Positions 1 to 8,930 of a stretch of DNA of 64,000 nt are shown piece after piece; position 1 is the first letter of the stretch; each line of letters begins with the position of its first letter. Position numbers and translations under genes: made by a program. Source of the DNA: Cognatilysobacter xinjiangensis (lineage in GTDB: Bacteria; Pseudomonadota; Gammaproteobacteria; Xanthomonadales; Xanthomonadaceae); contig NZ_BMXY01000001.1 of NCBI RefSeq assembly GCF_014651995.1, forward strand, positions 62,001 to 126,000, given 5' to 3'. Under the pieces are notes generated by a model. It saw nothing but the letters and a program-made list of their open reading frames with translations. It searched no databases and was not told the DNA's origin.

Positions 1-1098
1 GATGCCGTTCATGCGCACGATGTGCTGGTGGATGATCTCCAGCAGGCGACGGTCGGCGGGGCGGATGTCGTCCGATTCCTCCAGCAGCTGCACCGCGTAG
101 CTCATCGCCGCGAGCGGGTTGCGGATCTCGTGCGCGAGACTCGCCGAGAAGCGCCCGAGCGTGGCGAGCGTGATCGACTCGGCGCGCTGCGAGACCAGCG
201 AGGTGTCGTCGAGGAAGACCAGCACCTGGTCGCTGTTGGCCTGCAGGCGGGCGAAGCGCGGGATCACGTCGGGCTGGTCGACAGCGAGGCGCAGCGGCGT
301 GTCGTCGACCGCCGCTTTCTCGCGCCAGGCATCGAGCCGACGGCCGAGTTCCGGCACCGCAACGGCCAGCTCGCGGAAGCCGTGGATCTCGTCGCCCACG
401 TCGCCCACCAGCGCGGACGCGGCCTCGTTGGCCAGGCGCATGCGCCCGGCGCCGTCGACCAGCAGCACGCCGGTGCGCAGGCGACGGATGATCAGTTCGT
501 TGACCTGCGCGAGGTGCTCGTTCTCGGTGGTGCGCAGCGCCGCGATCTCGTAGCTCTCGCGCATCTGCCGGCCCAGCACATTCATCAGCGTGGCGAGCGC
601 GAAGTAGCCGATGGCGAACATCACCGGCTCGGCGAGCGAGCGCCCGGTGCCCTCGTCGGCCGTGCTCCAGGCGAACTCGCCGATCAGCAGCAGCACCGCG
701 ATGCCTGCGAAGGTGAAGGCGAAGCGCGGCGGCAGCAGCAACGAGGCGGCGCCGACGTTGAACATCAGCATCAGCGCGATCCCGGTGCCCGCCGCTGGCA
801 GCGCATGCATGGCCAGCACGCCGAAGAACAGGTCGGCGGCGATGCCGATGCCGGCGGAGACGCGCACGTCCAGGCGTCGCCCGAGGCCGAACACCACGAG
901 CGACACGAACAGGTAGGCGATCACCACCGCGCGCGCCTGCAGCTCGTGGCGCGGCAGCTCCAGCATGCCCGCCACCGGGCCGAACACCGCCAGCACCAGC
1001 AGCGCGGCTTCGAGGATCCGGTAGAGATTGAACAGCCGCAGCTCGCGGTAGAGGACGTGGTCGGCGTCGAGCGGGGTGACGGCGGTCTTCAGGGGCAC
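1..1098 (-). CDS. pilS: PilS, sensor histidine kinase of the type IV pilus two-component system (3' end outside window)
   Basis: The visible 366 residues are the N-terminal two thirds of an inner-membrane sensor kinase. An unusual GTG start (reads VPLKTAVTPLD) is followed by several hydrophobic segments within about the first 200 residues, then a PAS-like region, then the dimerisation/phosphoacceptor H-box SLAHEIRNPLAAM with the conserved His at residue 323. The catalytic ATPase domain lies beyond the window. PilS phosphorylates PilR, which activates pilin transcription with sigma-54. Placement next to sucCD is the xanthomonad arrangement and supports PilS over other kinases with PAS domains. 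The family assignment is secure; the exact start is inferred. Confidence 0.85.
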   Translation of the reverse strand, partial: MPLKTAVTPLDADHVLYRELRLFNLYRILEAALLVLAVFGPVAGMLELPRHELQARAVVIAYLFVSLVVFGLGRRLDVRVSAGIGIAADLFFGVLAMHALPAAGTGIALMLMFNVGAASLLLPPRFAFTFAGIAVLLLIGEFAWSTADEGTGRSLAEPVMFAIGYFALATLMNVLGRQMRESYEIAALRTTENEHLAQVNELIIRRLRTGVLLVDGAGRMRLANEAASALVGDVGDEIHGFRELAVAVPELGRRLDAWREKAAVDDTPLRLAVDQPDVIPRFARLQANSDQVLVFLDDTSLVSQRAESITLATLGRFSASLAHEIRNPLAAMSYAVQLLEESDDIRPADRRLLEIIHQHIVRMNGI

Positions 1099-1125
1099 GG
1101 CGCGCGTCCGGCGGCAGGTCGCCGG

Positions 1126-1131
1126 AGTATA
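1126..1131 (-). promoter_or_regulatory. Candidate -10 box of pilS
   Basis: TATACT is read on the minus strand, 27 bases upstream of the GTG start, in otherwise very GC-rich DNA. It predicts a short leader of about 20 nt. No convincing -35 is visible. Confidence 0.4.
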
Positions 1132-1192
1132 GGTGCCCGTCCCGGGGCCGGCCCGGCGGGCGGGCCGTTTTGCCCGGCCCGGCCCGATCGGC

Positions 1193-1198
1193 GACAAT
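1193..1198 (+). promoter_or_regulatory. Candidate -10 box of sucC
   Basis: GACAAT sits in the pilS-sucC divergent spacer and would give a leader of about 65 nt before sucC. It is the only AT-rich hexamer in a run of G/C-only DNA (about 1141-1190). No -35 is recognised. Confidence 0.3.
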
Positions 1199-1269
1199 AA
1201 CGCCCCCTCGCGCCGGCCTGTCGGGTGCGCTTTCGCGCGCGAGCCCCCACGTCCATCCTTCGGTGACGC

Positions 1270-2439
1270 ATGAATTTCCACGAGTACCAGGCAAAGCAGC
1301 TCTTTGCCGATTACGGCATTGCCGTTCCCAAGGGCATCGTCGCCCGTTCGCCGGACGAAGCCGTCGCGGCGGCCAAGCAGATCCCGGGCGACCTCTGGGT
1401 CGTGAAGGCGCAGATCCACGCGGGTGGCCGCGGCAAGGCCGGCGGCGTGAAGCTGGCGAAGTCGTATGACGAGGTACGCGAGTACGCCAAGGCGATGCTC
1501 GGCACCAAGATGGCCACCTACCAGACCGCCGGCGTCGAGCTGCCGATCGACAGCGTGCTGATCTCGGAAGGCACGGACATCGACAAGGAGCTCTACCTCT
1601 CGGTGCTCGTCGATCGCGCCACCAAGTCGGTGACGTTCATAGCGTCGGCCGAGGGCGGCATGGACATCGAGCAGGTCGCGGCCGAGAAGCCGGAGGCGAT
1701 CCACACGCTCAACATCAACTACGTCGAAGGCCTGCAGCCGTACCAGTGCCGCGACGTCGGCTTCGCGATGGGGTTGAACGCGAAGCAGGTCGGGCAGCTG
1801 ACCAAGATCATGACCGGCCTGTTCAAGCTGTTCATGGACAAGGACCTCGCGCTGGTCGAGCTGAACCCGCTCGCGATCCTCACCAACGGCGACCTCGCCG
1901 TGCTCGACGGCAAGATCAACTCCGACGACAACGCCTCGTTCCGCCACGCCGACCTCGTGGCCATGCGCGACACGCGCCAGGAAGACGAGACCGAAGTGCT
2001 GGCGTCGAAGTACGACCTCAACTACGTCACGATGGACGGCGACATCGGCTGCATGGTCAACGGCGCGGGCCTGGCCATGGCGACGATGGACGTCATCGCG
2101 CTCAACGGCGGTTCGCCGGCGAACTTCCTCGACGTGGGCGGCGGCGCGACGAAGGAGCGCGTCACTGAGGCGTTCAAGCTGATCCTGTCGAGCGACAAGG
2201 TGAAGGCGATCTTCGTGAACATCTTCGGCGGCATCGTCCGCTGCGACATGATCGCCGAAGGCATCATCGCGGCGGTCAAGGAAGTCGACGTCAAGGTGCC
2301 GGTGATCGTGCGCCTCGAGGGCACGAACGTCGAAGCGGGCAAGGAGCTGCTGCGCACCTCCGGCCTCGCCATCACGGCGGCCGACGACATCAACGACGGC
2401 GCGAAGAAGGCCGTCGCGGCCGTCAAGAACGCCGCCTGA
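1270..2439 (+). CDS. sucC: Succinyl-CoA synthetase (ADP-forming), beta subunit
   Basis: This TCA-cycle enzyme subunit couples succinyl-CoA cleavage to ATP formation together with SucD. The protein has 389 residues, the usual family length. It begins [12 protein letters not shown], carries an N-terminal ATP-grasp fold ([13 protein letters not shown] near residues 54-66), and ends with the CoA-ligase domain containing the signature [13 protein letters not shown] and the region [15 protein letters not shown]. The ATG at 1270 has only a weak purine-rich sequence before it. SucD follows after 171 bases that hold a palindromic repeat, so the two genes probably share one transcript. Confidence 0.97.
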   Translation: MNFHEYQAKQLFADYGIAVPKGIVARSPDEAVAAAKQIPGDLWVVKAQIHAGGRGKAGGVKLAKSYDEVREYAKAMLGTKMATYQTAGVELPIDSVLISEGTDIDKELYLSVLVDRATKSVTFIASAEGGMDIEQVAAEKPEAIHTLNINYVEGLQPYQCRDVGFAMGLNAKQVGQLTKIMTGLFKLFMDKDLALVELNPLAILTNGDLAVLDGKINSDDNASFRHADLVAMRDTRQEDETEVLASKYDLNYVTMDGDIGCMVNGAGLAMATMDVIALNGGSPANFLDVGGGATKERVTEAFKLILSSDKVKAIFVNIFGGIVRCDMIAEGIIAAVKEVDVKVPVIVRLEGTNVEAGKELLRTSGLAITAADDINDGAKKAVAAVKNAA

Positions 2440-2470
2440 TCCCACGCGCGGCGACGCGATGCTTTTCAGA

Positions 2471-2491
2471 GCCCCCTTGAGCCAAGGGGGC
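2471..2491. repeat. Palindromic (REP-like) intergenic element between sucC and sucD
   Basis: A perfect 9-bp inverted repeat GCCCCCTTG / CAAGGGGGC encloses a 3-nt loop. It is followed by a purine-rich tail (about 2492-2520) and a second, imperfect inverted repeat (GGACAAGG at about 2539-2546 with CCTTTGTCC at about 2554-2562). The composition resembles dispersed intergenic repeats of xanthomonads. It lacks a T-run, so it is not an ordinary terminator. It may modulate mRNA stability between the two subunit genes. Repeat-family membership is inferred, because no second copy lies in this window. Confidence 0.55.
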
Positions 2492-2610
2492 GGCCCCGAG
2501 CGAAGCGACGGGCCAGGGTTGTGGAAGCAACTCCTGACGGACAAGGGCGATCCACCTTTGTCCGATGCATCCGGAGCCGAACGACTACGAATTCCGAAGG
2601 ACTCCAAGAC

Positions 2611-3486
<876 letters not shown>

Positions 3487-3502
3487 TCCGGTCCAGTACG
3501 GG

Positions 3503-3530
3503 AAAAAGGCCGCCTCCGGGCGGCCTTTTT
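3503..3530 (+). terminator. Rho-independent terminator of sucCD
   Basis: A 12-bp perfect stem (AAAAAGGCCGCC with GGCGGCCTTTTT) has a 4-nt loop. It carries a U-tract on the sense strand and, because of the A-tract, one on the opposite strand as well. Confidence 0.9.
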
Positions 3531-3584
3531 CGTTCGTGGGCGTGCGTGGCATCGCGTGTCGACAGGTGCGCCGCGGCGCCCGCG

Positions 3585-3590
3585 TAGAAT
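3585..3590 (+). promoter_or_regulatory. Candidate -10 box of nadE
   Basis: TAGAAT lies 24 bases before the nadE start codon. The predicted leader contains AGGAG at 3605-3609, five bases before the ATG, which fixes the nadE start. Confidence 0.45.
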
Positions 3591-3614
3591 CGCGGGGTCT
3601 GCACAGGAGCGGCC

Positions 3615-5240
3615 ATGGCCCTGCGAATCGCACTCGCGCAGTTCGACTTCCCCGTCGGCGACGTCGCCGGCAACGCATCGATGATCGAGGCGATGATCGC
3701 CACCGCGCGCGACGAGTTCGGCGCCGGGCTGGTGGTCTTCCCGGAACTCGCGCTCAGCGGCTATTCGCCCGAGGACCTGCTGCTACGCCCGAGCTTCCTC
3801 GCCGACTGCGAGCACGCGCTGCAGCGCATCGCCGCCTCCACGACCGGCATCACCGCCGTCGTCGGCTGGCCGGAGACCGCGGGCCCGGTGGTCTACAACG
3901 CCGCCAGCGTGCTGCGCGACGGCCGCATCGAGCACACCTACCGCAAGCGCGAGCTGCCCAACTACGCGGTGTTCGACGAGCGCCGCTATTTCTCCGTCGA
4001 CCCCGACGGCGGCGACTGCGTATTCGAGGTCGACGGCGTGCAGGTGGGCCTGGTGATCTGCGAGGACCTCTGGTTCGCCGAGCCGGCCGCGTCGACGGTC
4101 GCGGCGGGCGCGGAGCTGCTGGTCGTACCGAACGCCTCGCCGTTCGAGCACGACAAGCATGCCGCGCGCGACGCGGTGCTGGCCGAGCGCGCCAAGGCCA
4201 CGGGCGCGGGAATCGCCTACGTCAACGTGGTCGGCGGGCAGGACCATGTGCTGTTCGACGGCGCCTCGATCGTGGCCGACGGCGACGGTTACGTGCATCC
4301 CGCCGCCGCGGCCTTCAGCGAGGAATGGCTGGTCGTCGACTTCGACGCCGGCACGCGTCGTTTCGCGGCGATGCAGTGGACCGAGGACGGCGACGAGAGC
4401 CGCGAGGCGCTGGCCTGGCGCGGCATCGTGCGCGGCACGCGCGACTACTGCCGCAAGAACGGCTTCGAGAAGGTCTGGCTCGGCCTGTCGGGCGGCATCG
4501 ATTCGGCGCTGGTGCTGGCCATCGCGGTGGACGCCCTGGGCGCGGAGAACGTGACCGCCGTGCGGCTGCCGTCGCGCTACACGGCCGACATGTCCAACGA
4601 CCTCGCCGCCGAGCAGTGCGAGCGCCAGGGTGTGCGCCTGCTGACGCTGCCGATCGCCAAGCCGTTCGAAGGCTTCCTCGACACGCTCGCGGAGACCTTC
4701 GAGGGCCGCGCGGTCGATACCACCGAGGAGAACCTGCAATCGCGCATCCGCGGCGCGATGCTGATGGCGCTGTCGAACAAGTTCGGCGGACTGCTGCTCA
4801 CCACTGGCAACAAGAGCGAGTACGCCGTGGGCTACGCGACCATCTACGGCGACATGGCCGGCGGCTACGCGCCGATCAAGGATGTCTACAAGACCGACGT
4901 GTTCCGCCTCGCGCGATGGCGCAACACGGTGGGCGACGCGGTGATCCCGCAGATGGTGATCGACCGCCCGCCCTCGGCCGAGCTGCGCGAGAACCAGACC
5001 GACCAGGACTCGCTGCCGCCCTACGACGTGCTGGACGCGATCCTGCAGCGCTACGTGGACGGCGAGCAGTCGCGCGAGGAGATCGTGGCCGCAGGCTTCG
5101 ATGCGGGCCTCGTCGACCGCGTGCTGAAGCTTGTGCGCACCTCCGAATGGAAGCGCCATCAGGCCGCACCTGGGCCGAAGCTCACGCGCCGCGCATTCGG
5201 CCGCGAGCGCCGCTACCCGATCAGCAACCGCTACCGCTGA
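3615..5240 (+). CDS. nadE: Glutamine-dependent NAD+ synthetase
   Basis: The enzyme makes NAD+ from deamido-NAD+, ATP and ammonia released from glutamine in its own amidase domain. It has 541 residues. Residues 1 to about 260 form a nitrilase-type glutaminase domain with the catalytic triad visible as Glu44 (VFPELALSGY), Lys111 (YRKRELPNY) and Cys149 (GLVICEDLW). The C-terminal synthetase domain has the PP-loop LSGGIDSALV near residue 293. The N-terminal amidase distinguishes it from the short ammonia-dependent NadE. A good ribosome-binding site, AGGAG, precedes the ATG. It is a single-gene unit between two terminators. Confidence 0.96.
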   Translation: MALRIALAQFDFPVGDVAGNASMIEAMIATARDEFGAGLVVFPELALSGYSPEDLLLRPSFLADCEHALQRIAASTTGITAVVGWPETAGPVVYNAASVLRDGRIEHTYRKRELPNYAVFDERRYFSVDPDGGDCVFEVDGVQVGLVICEDLWFAEPAASTVAAGAELLVVPNASPFEHDKHAARDAVLAERAKATGAGIAYVNVVGGQDHVLFDGASIVADGDGYVHPAAAAFSEEWLVVDFDAGTRRFAAMQWTEDGDESREALAWRGIVRGTRDYCRKNGFEKVWLGLSGGIDSALVLAIAVDALGAENVTAVRLPSRYTADMSNDLAAEQCERQGVRLLTLPIAKPFEGFLDTLAETFEGRAVDTTEENLQSRIRGAMLMALSNKFGGLLLTTGNKSEYAVGYATIYGDMAGGYAPIKDVYKTDVFRLARWRNTVGDAVIPQMVIDRPPSAELRENQTDQDSLPPYDVLDAILQRYVDGEQSREEIVAAGFDAGLVDRVLKLVRTSEWKRHQAAPGPKLTRRAFGRERRYPISNRYR

Positions 5241-5260
5241 TCCGTTGGCCCCGCCGCACA

Positions 5261-5290
5261 CGAAAACGCCGCCCGGAGGCGGCGTTTTCG
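5261..5290. terminator. Bidirectional terminator between nadE and bamD
   Basis: A 13-bp perfect stem (CGAAAACGCCGCC with GGCGGCGTTTTCG) has a 4-nt loop. The AAAA/TTTT pair lies inside the stem. It sits between two convergent genes and can serve both. Confidence 0.85.
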
Positions 5291-5306
5291 TAGGTGCGCT
5301 CCGGGC

Positions 5307-6182
5307 TCAGTCGCGGAGCGCGGAAGCGTCGCCGCCGAACGGGTTCAGGCGGCGCAGGTGGCCCGGATAGTCCGGCCAGTCGCCCTTGAGGTACGGATGG
5401 TTCGGGTCGGCCTTCTGCAGCTCGGCGCGCGCGTCGTTGGCGAGCGCGGTATTGCCCAGCTCGCTGTAGCCGGCGGCCATCGCGGCGATCGCGTCGTTCT
5501 GGTAGCGCGACTGCGGATAGTTCTCCAGCGTGTACTTCGCGCGGTCGACGGCCGCCACGTACGCGCCGCGGCGCAGGTAGTACAGCGAGGTGTCCATCTC
5601 GTAGCGGGCGAACACGTCGCGCAGCTGCGCCATGCGCTCGCGCGCGTCGGCGGCGTAGCGGCTGTTGCCGTAGCGCTCGGCGACGATCGAGAAGTCGTTG
5701 TAGGCCTGCATCGGCGTGGCGAGGTCGCGGCGGGCCGGGTCGAGGTGCCAGACGCGCTGCAGGAACACCGTGTCGCGGGTCGAATTGACCAGGCCGCGCA
5801 GGTAATAGAGGTAGGCGATGTTGCGGTGGGTCGGGTAGGTGCGGATGAAGCGGTCGATGCTGCTGACCGCGTCCTCGTGCTTGCCCGACTTGTACTGCGC
5901 GTAGGCGGTCTCGATCAGCGCCTGCTCGGTGTACGGGCCGTACGGATACTGGGCGACGAGGCGGCGGTAGGTCTGCTCGGCGCTGGACCAGTTGCCGTTG
6001 GTCATCGACTTGTGACCCTTCTCGTACAGCGTCTCGACGGGCTGGCCCTCGTTGGCGTCGTCCTTGCGGTCGCGGAAACGCGCGCAGCCGCTCGCGGCGA
6101 GGAGCGAGACCGCGAGGACAGCGACCGCCGCGCCGCGGAGGACGGACATGGACGACGGGCGGAAAGCGGAGCTTTGGCTCAT
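5307..6182 (-). CDS. bamD: BamD, outer-membrane protein assembly lipoprotein
   Basis: An essential BAM-complex lipoprotein that, with BamA, inserts beta-barrel proteins into the outer membrane. The N-terminus has a lipoprotein signal with lipobox LAASGC, and the mature protein consists of tetratricopeptide-like repeats (EKGHKSMTNGNWSSAEQTY, AYAQYKSGKHEDAVSSID). At 291 residues it is longer than E. coli BamD (245). Two starts are possible: the ATG at 6182 (MSQSSAF) and the ATG at 6150 (MSVLRGAAVA), which gives a more typical 22-residue signal. Neither has a clear ribosome-binding site. Divergence from rluD is the classical gammaproteobacterial arrangement. Confidence 0.93.
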   Translation of the reverse strand: MSQSSAFRPSSMSVLRGAAVAVLAVSLLAASGCARFRDRKDDANEGQPVETLYEKGHKSMTNGNWSSAEQTYRRLVAQYPYGPYTEQALIETAYAQYKSGKHEDAVSSIDRFIRTYPTHRNIAYLYYLRGLVNSTRDTVFLQRVWHLDPARRDLATPMQAYNDFSIVAERYGNSRYAADARERMAQLRDVFARYEMDTSLYYLRRGAYVAAVDRAKYTLENYPQSRYQNDAIAAMAAGYSELGNTALANDARAELQKADPNHPYLKGDWPDYPGHLRRLNPFGGDASALRD

Positions 6183-6220
6183 GGGATCGACGCGGGCCGG
6201 ATCGGGAGACAGGAACGCCG

Positions 6221-6227
6221 GATAATA
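6221..6227. promoter_or_regulatory. Overlapping divergent -10 boxes for bamD and rluD
   Basis: One AT-rich island can be read as TATTAT on the minus strand (bamD, leader about 33 nt) and as GATAAT on the plus strand (rluD, leader about 50 nt). The two -10 boxes physically overlap, so polymerase binding would be mutually exclusive. This is inferred from sequence. Confidence 0.4.
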
Positions 6228-6282
6228 GCAGCCCTGTCTTAACCGGCCCGCGCTGGTGGACCCTGCCACGAGGCCCTTTCCG

Positions 6283-7254
6283 ATGCCCGACACCATCCTT
6301 CTGGAAGCGCGCGTTCCGGACACCTGCGCCGGGCGTCGCTTCGACGCCGTCATCGCCGAACTCTTCCCCGAGCACTCCCGCTCGCGCCTGGCCGGCTGGA
6401 TCAAGGCCGGGCAGGCGCGGCTGGACGGCCGCGAGGCCCGACCGCGCGACCCCGTCCGCGGCGGCGAGCTCGTCACGGTCGAGGCCGAGATCGGCATCGC
6501 CACCGACGCCCCGGCCGAGGACATCGCGCTCGACGTGCTCTACGAGGACGCCGACGTCATCGTGATCGACAAGCCCGCCGGGCTCGTCGTCCATCCCGGC
6601 GCGGGCAATCCGGCCGGCACGCTGGTCAACGCGCTGCTGCACCGCGACCCCTCGCTGTCGGCGCTGCCGCGCGCCGGCATCGTGCATCGGCTCGACAAGG
6701 ACACCTCTGGCGTCATGGTGGTCGCGCGCACGCTGCAGGCGCATACCGCGCTGGTCGACCAGCTGTCGGCACGGCAGGTGCATCGCCAGTACCTCGCCGT
6801 CGTGGTGGGTGCGCTGGTGTCGGGCGGGACCGCGAACGCGCCGATCGACCGACACCCGCGCGACCGCCTGCGCATGGCCGTGCGCGAGGACGGCAAGGAG
6901 GCCGTCACGCATTTCCGCCTGCGCGAGCGCTTCCGCGCGCACACGCTGCTCGAATGCCGGCTGGAAACGGGCCGCACGCACCAGATCCGCGTGCACATGG
7001 CGCACCTCAAGCACCCGATCGTCGGCGATCCGCTCTACGGCGGGCCGCTGAAGCTGCCGCGCGGCGCGTCGGAGGAAACCGTGGCGATGCTGCGCGGCTT
7101 CAAGCGCCAGGCGCTGCACGCCGAGACACTGGAATTCGTGCATCCCGTCAGCGGCGAGCCGGTGCGCTGCACGGCGCCGGTGCCGGCCGACCTGCGTGCG
7201 CTGGTCGACGCGCTGCGCACCGATCTTCGCGAGCACGAGGAACGCGGCCGGTGA
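6283..7254 (+). CDS. rluD: 23S rRNA pseudouridine(1911/1915/1917) synthase RluD
   Basis: It converts three uridines of helix 69 of 23S rRNA to pseudouridine. The protein has 323 residues from the ATG at 6283 ([15 protein letters not shown]), chosen because GAGG lies 9 bases upstream; the in-frame GTG at 6256 has no such site. An N-terminal S4 RNA-binding domain ([17 protein letters not shown]) is followed by the catalytic domain with the hallmark [14 protein letters not shown], whose Asp is the nucleophile, and by [19 protein letters not shown]. The order bamD/rluD/pgeF is conserved in many gammaproteobacteria. The stop codon overlaps the next start as GTGA. Confidence 0.95.
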   Translation: MPDTILLEARVPDTCAGRRFDAVIAELFPEHSRSRLAGWIKAGQARLDGREARPRDPVRGGELVTVEAEIGIATDAPAEDIALDVLYEDADVIVIDKPAGLVVHPGAGNPAGTLVNALLHRDPSLSALPRAGIVHRLDKDTSGVMVVARTLQAHTALVDQLSARQVHRQYLAVVVGALVSGGTANAPIDRHPRDRLRMAVREDGKEAVTHFRLRERFRAHTLLECRLETGRTHQIRVHMAHLKHPIVGDPLYGGPLKLPRGASEETVAMLRGFKRQALHAETLEFVHPVSGEPVRCTAPVPADLRALVDALRTDLREHEERGR

Positions 7255-8012
7255 GCCCGTTCCTGCAGGCCGACTGGCCCGCACCGCCGGGCGTGCACGG
7301 GCTGACCACGCTGCGCCATGGCGCGGGTCGCTCGCGGCCGCCGTTCGACAGCTTCAACCTCGGCAACCGCTTCGCCGCCGACGGCGACGATGCGGCGACC
7401 GTCGAGGCCAACCGCGCCGAGCTGGCCGAGCGGCTCGCGCTTCCGTCGCCGGCGCGCTGGCTCAGGCAGGTGCATGGCACGCGCGTGATCCGCTTCGGCA
7501 TCGACGATGGCATCGCGCCGGAACCGGAGGCCGATGCGTCGGTGACGTCCGATCGCGGGGTGGCGCTCGCCATCCTCACCGCCGACTGCCTGCCGGTGCT
7601 GTTCGCCGCGCGCGACGGCTCGGAGGTCGCCGCGGCGCACGCGGGCTGGCGCGGGCTGGCGGCGGGCATGCTCGAGGCCACCGTCGCCGCCATGCGCACG
7701 CCGGCCGACGAGGTCATCGCCTGGCTCGGCCCGGCCGCCGGCCCGGACAATTACGAAGTCGGCGTCGAGGTCTACGACGCCTTCGTCGCCGACGACTGGC
7801 CCTGCGGCAGCGCGTTCGTGTCGACGCGCCCGCACCACTGGCGCGTCGACCTGTATGCGCTCGCGCGCCGCCGTCTGGAACGCGCGGGCCTGCGCGCGGC
7901 CGACATCCACGGCGGCGGGCTGTGCACCATCGGCGATCCGGCGCGCTTCTTCTCGCATCGCCGCGACGGACGCTCCGGGCGCATCGCTTCGCTGGTGTGG
8001 ATCGACCCTTGA
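7251..8012 (+). CDS. pgeF: PgeF (YfiH), peptidoglycan-editing / multicopper-type purine nucleoside phosphorylase family
   Basis: YfiH/PgeF-family protein, formerly called polyphenol oxidase or laccase-domain protein. E. coli PgeF limits misincorporation of serine in the peptidoglycan stem peptide, and relatives act on purine nucleosides. The start is GTG (reads [14 protein letters not shown]), overlapping the rluD stop as GTGA, so the genes are translationally coupled. Family motifs visible are [35 protein letters not shown] (split across domains), [15 protein letters not shown] and GGGLCTIGD. The Cys and His of TADC and HAGWRG are the usual metal-site residues. Length is 253 residues, normal for the family. 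Confidence 0.9.
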   Translation: MSPFLQADWPAPPGVHGLTTLRHGAGRSRPPFDSFNLGNRFAADGDDAATVEANRAELAERLALPSPARWLRQVHGTRVIRFGIDDGIAPEPEADASVTSDRGVALAILTADCLPVLFAARDGSEVAAAHAGWRGLAAGMLEATVAAMRTPADEVIAWLGPAAGPDNYEVGVEVYDAFVADDWPCGSAFVSTRPHHWRVDLYALARRRLERAGLRAADIHGGGLCTIGDPARFFSHRRDGRSGRIASLVWIDP

Positions 8013-8536
8013 TACCGGCGACGCTCTACGGGCACCTGCTCGGCGACGCGTACCGGCGACTGCCGCAGCGCGTGGCCATGTTGCACGCGCGCGACGGGCG
8101 ACGCCGCTACGTCGGCGAGGTCGAGGTACGCCGCGGCGCGTCGCCGTTGTCGCGGCTGTGTGCCTGGGCGACGCGCCTGCCGCCGGCGGGCGCCGGTCCC
8201 ATCCACGTCGACATCGACGCCGATCGGCACGGCGAGCGCTGGATCCGCCACGTCGCCGGCCATGCGATGCCGTCCCGGCTTCGCGCGCATGCGGGACGAT
8301 TGCGCGAGCGGCTCGGGCTGGTCACGTTCGACTTCGACCTGCACGTCGACGCGGGCCAACTGCGCTGGTCGGTCGCGGCCGTGCACGTCTTCGGCCTGCC
8401 GCTGCCGCGTGGCTGGTTCGAAGGCGTCGAGGCGATCGAGTCCGAGCGAGACGGCCGCTATCGCTTCGACGTGCGTGCGACGCTGCCCTTTGCGGGCCTG
8501 CTCGTGCACTACACGGGTTGGCTCGATGTCGACTGA
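8009..8536 (+). CDS. DUF4166 domain protein
   Basis: The 175-residue protein starts at a TTG ([15 protein letters not shown]) that overlaps the pgeF stop as TTGA. The body matches my recollection of DUF4166: an N-terminal LYxxLLGDxYxxLP motif, then beta-rich sequence with a WxRH motif (GERWIRHVAG) and a C-terminal VHYTGWLDVD. No catalytic residues can be named. I recall DUF4166 as frequently fused C-terminally to saccharopine-dehydrogenase-like domains. Here such a protein is encoded separately two genes away on the other strand, which suggests a shared but unknown function. The start codon is uncertain because no ATG fits. Confidence 0.7.
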   Translation: MIPATLYGHLLGDAYRRLPQRVAMLHARDGRRRYVGEVEVRRGASPLSRLCAWATRLPPAGAGPIHVDIDADRHGERWIRHVAGHAMPSRLRAHAGRLRERLGLVTFDFDLHVDAGQLRWSVAAVHVFGLPLPRGWFEGVEAIESERDGRYRFDVRATLPFAGLLVHYTGWLDVD

Positions 8537-8930
8537 AGGCCCCATCGTGGTCTTCGACGGCGTGTGCGTGCTCTGCAATGGGTGGGTGCGCTTCCTGCTG
8601 CGGCACGACCGTCGCCGACGCTTCCGCTTCGCCGCCATGCAGAGCGAGACCGGCCGCGCGCTGCTTTCCGCGCATGGGCTGGATCCGGACGACCCGGCAT
8701 CGTTCCTGCTGGTCGATGGCGACGCCGCGTCGACCGATACGCAGGCGATCGCGGGCGTGCTCGCCGCGCTCGGCCTGCCGTGGTCGATCGCAGCGTTCGC
8801 ACTTCGCCTGACGCCACCGCGGCTGCGCGACGCCGCGTACCGTCATCTGGCGCGCAACCGTTACCGCTGGTTCGGCCGGCGCGACGCCTGCGTGCTGCCG
8901 CCGCCGTCGGAGCGCGCGCGGTTTCTCTAG
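8526..8930 (+). CDS. DCC (DUF393) thiol-disulfide oxidoreductase-like protein
   Basis: A 134-residue protein starting MSTEGPIVVFDGVC, overlapping the end of the DUF4166 gene by 11 bases. The signature DGVCVLCNGWVRFLLRHD contains the DxxCxxC motif that names the family. A later part (RYRWFGRRDACVLP) fits the usual C-terminal region. Members are predicted redox proteins related to thioredoxins, but substrates are mostly unknown. Coupled translation with the preceding gene suggests that the two work together. Its TAG stop shares the palindrome CTAG with the stop of the convergent next gene. Confidence 0.8.
   Translation: MSTEGPIVVFDGVCVLCNGWVRFLLRHDRRRRFRFAAMQSETGRALLSAHGLDPDDPASFLLVDGDAASTDTQAIAGVLAALGLPWSIAAFALRLTPPRLRDAAYRHLARNRYRWFGRRDACVLPPPSERARFL

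Noticed and set aside
1141-1190. Terminator or operator in the G/C-only tract before sucC
   Set aside because: Several overlapping GC palindromes can be drawn, but none has a T-run or a unique best fold; probably composition.
3783-5261. Minus-strand open frame opposite nadE
   Set aside because: Low-complexity translation and no start signals; nadE is clear.
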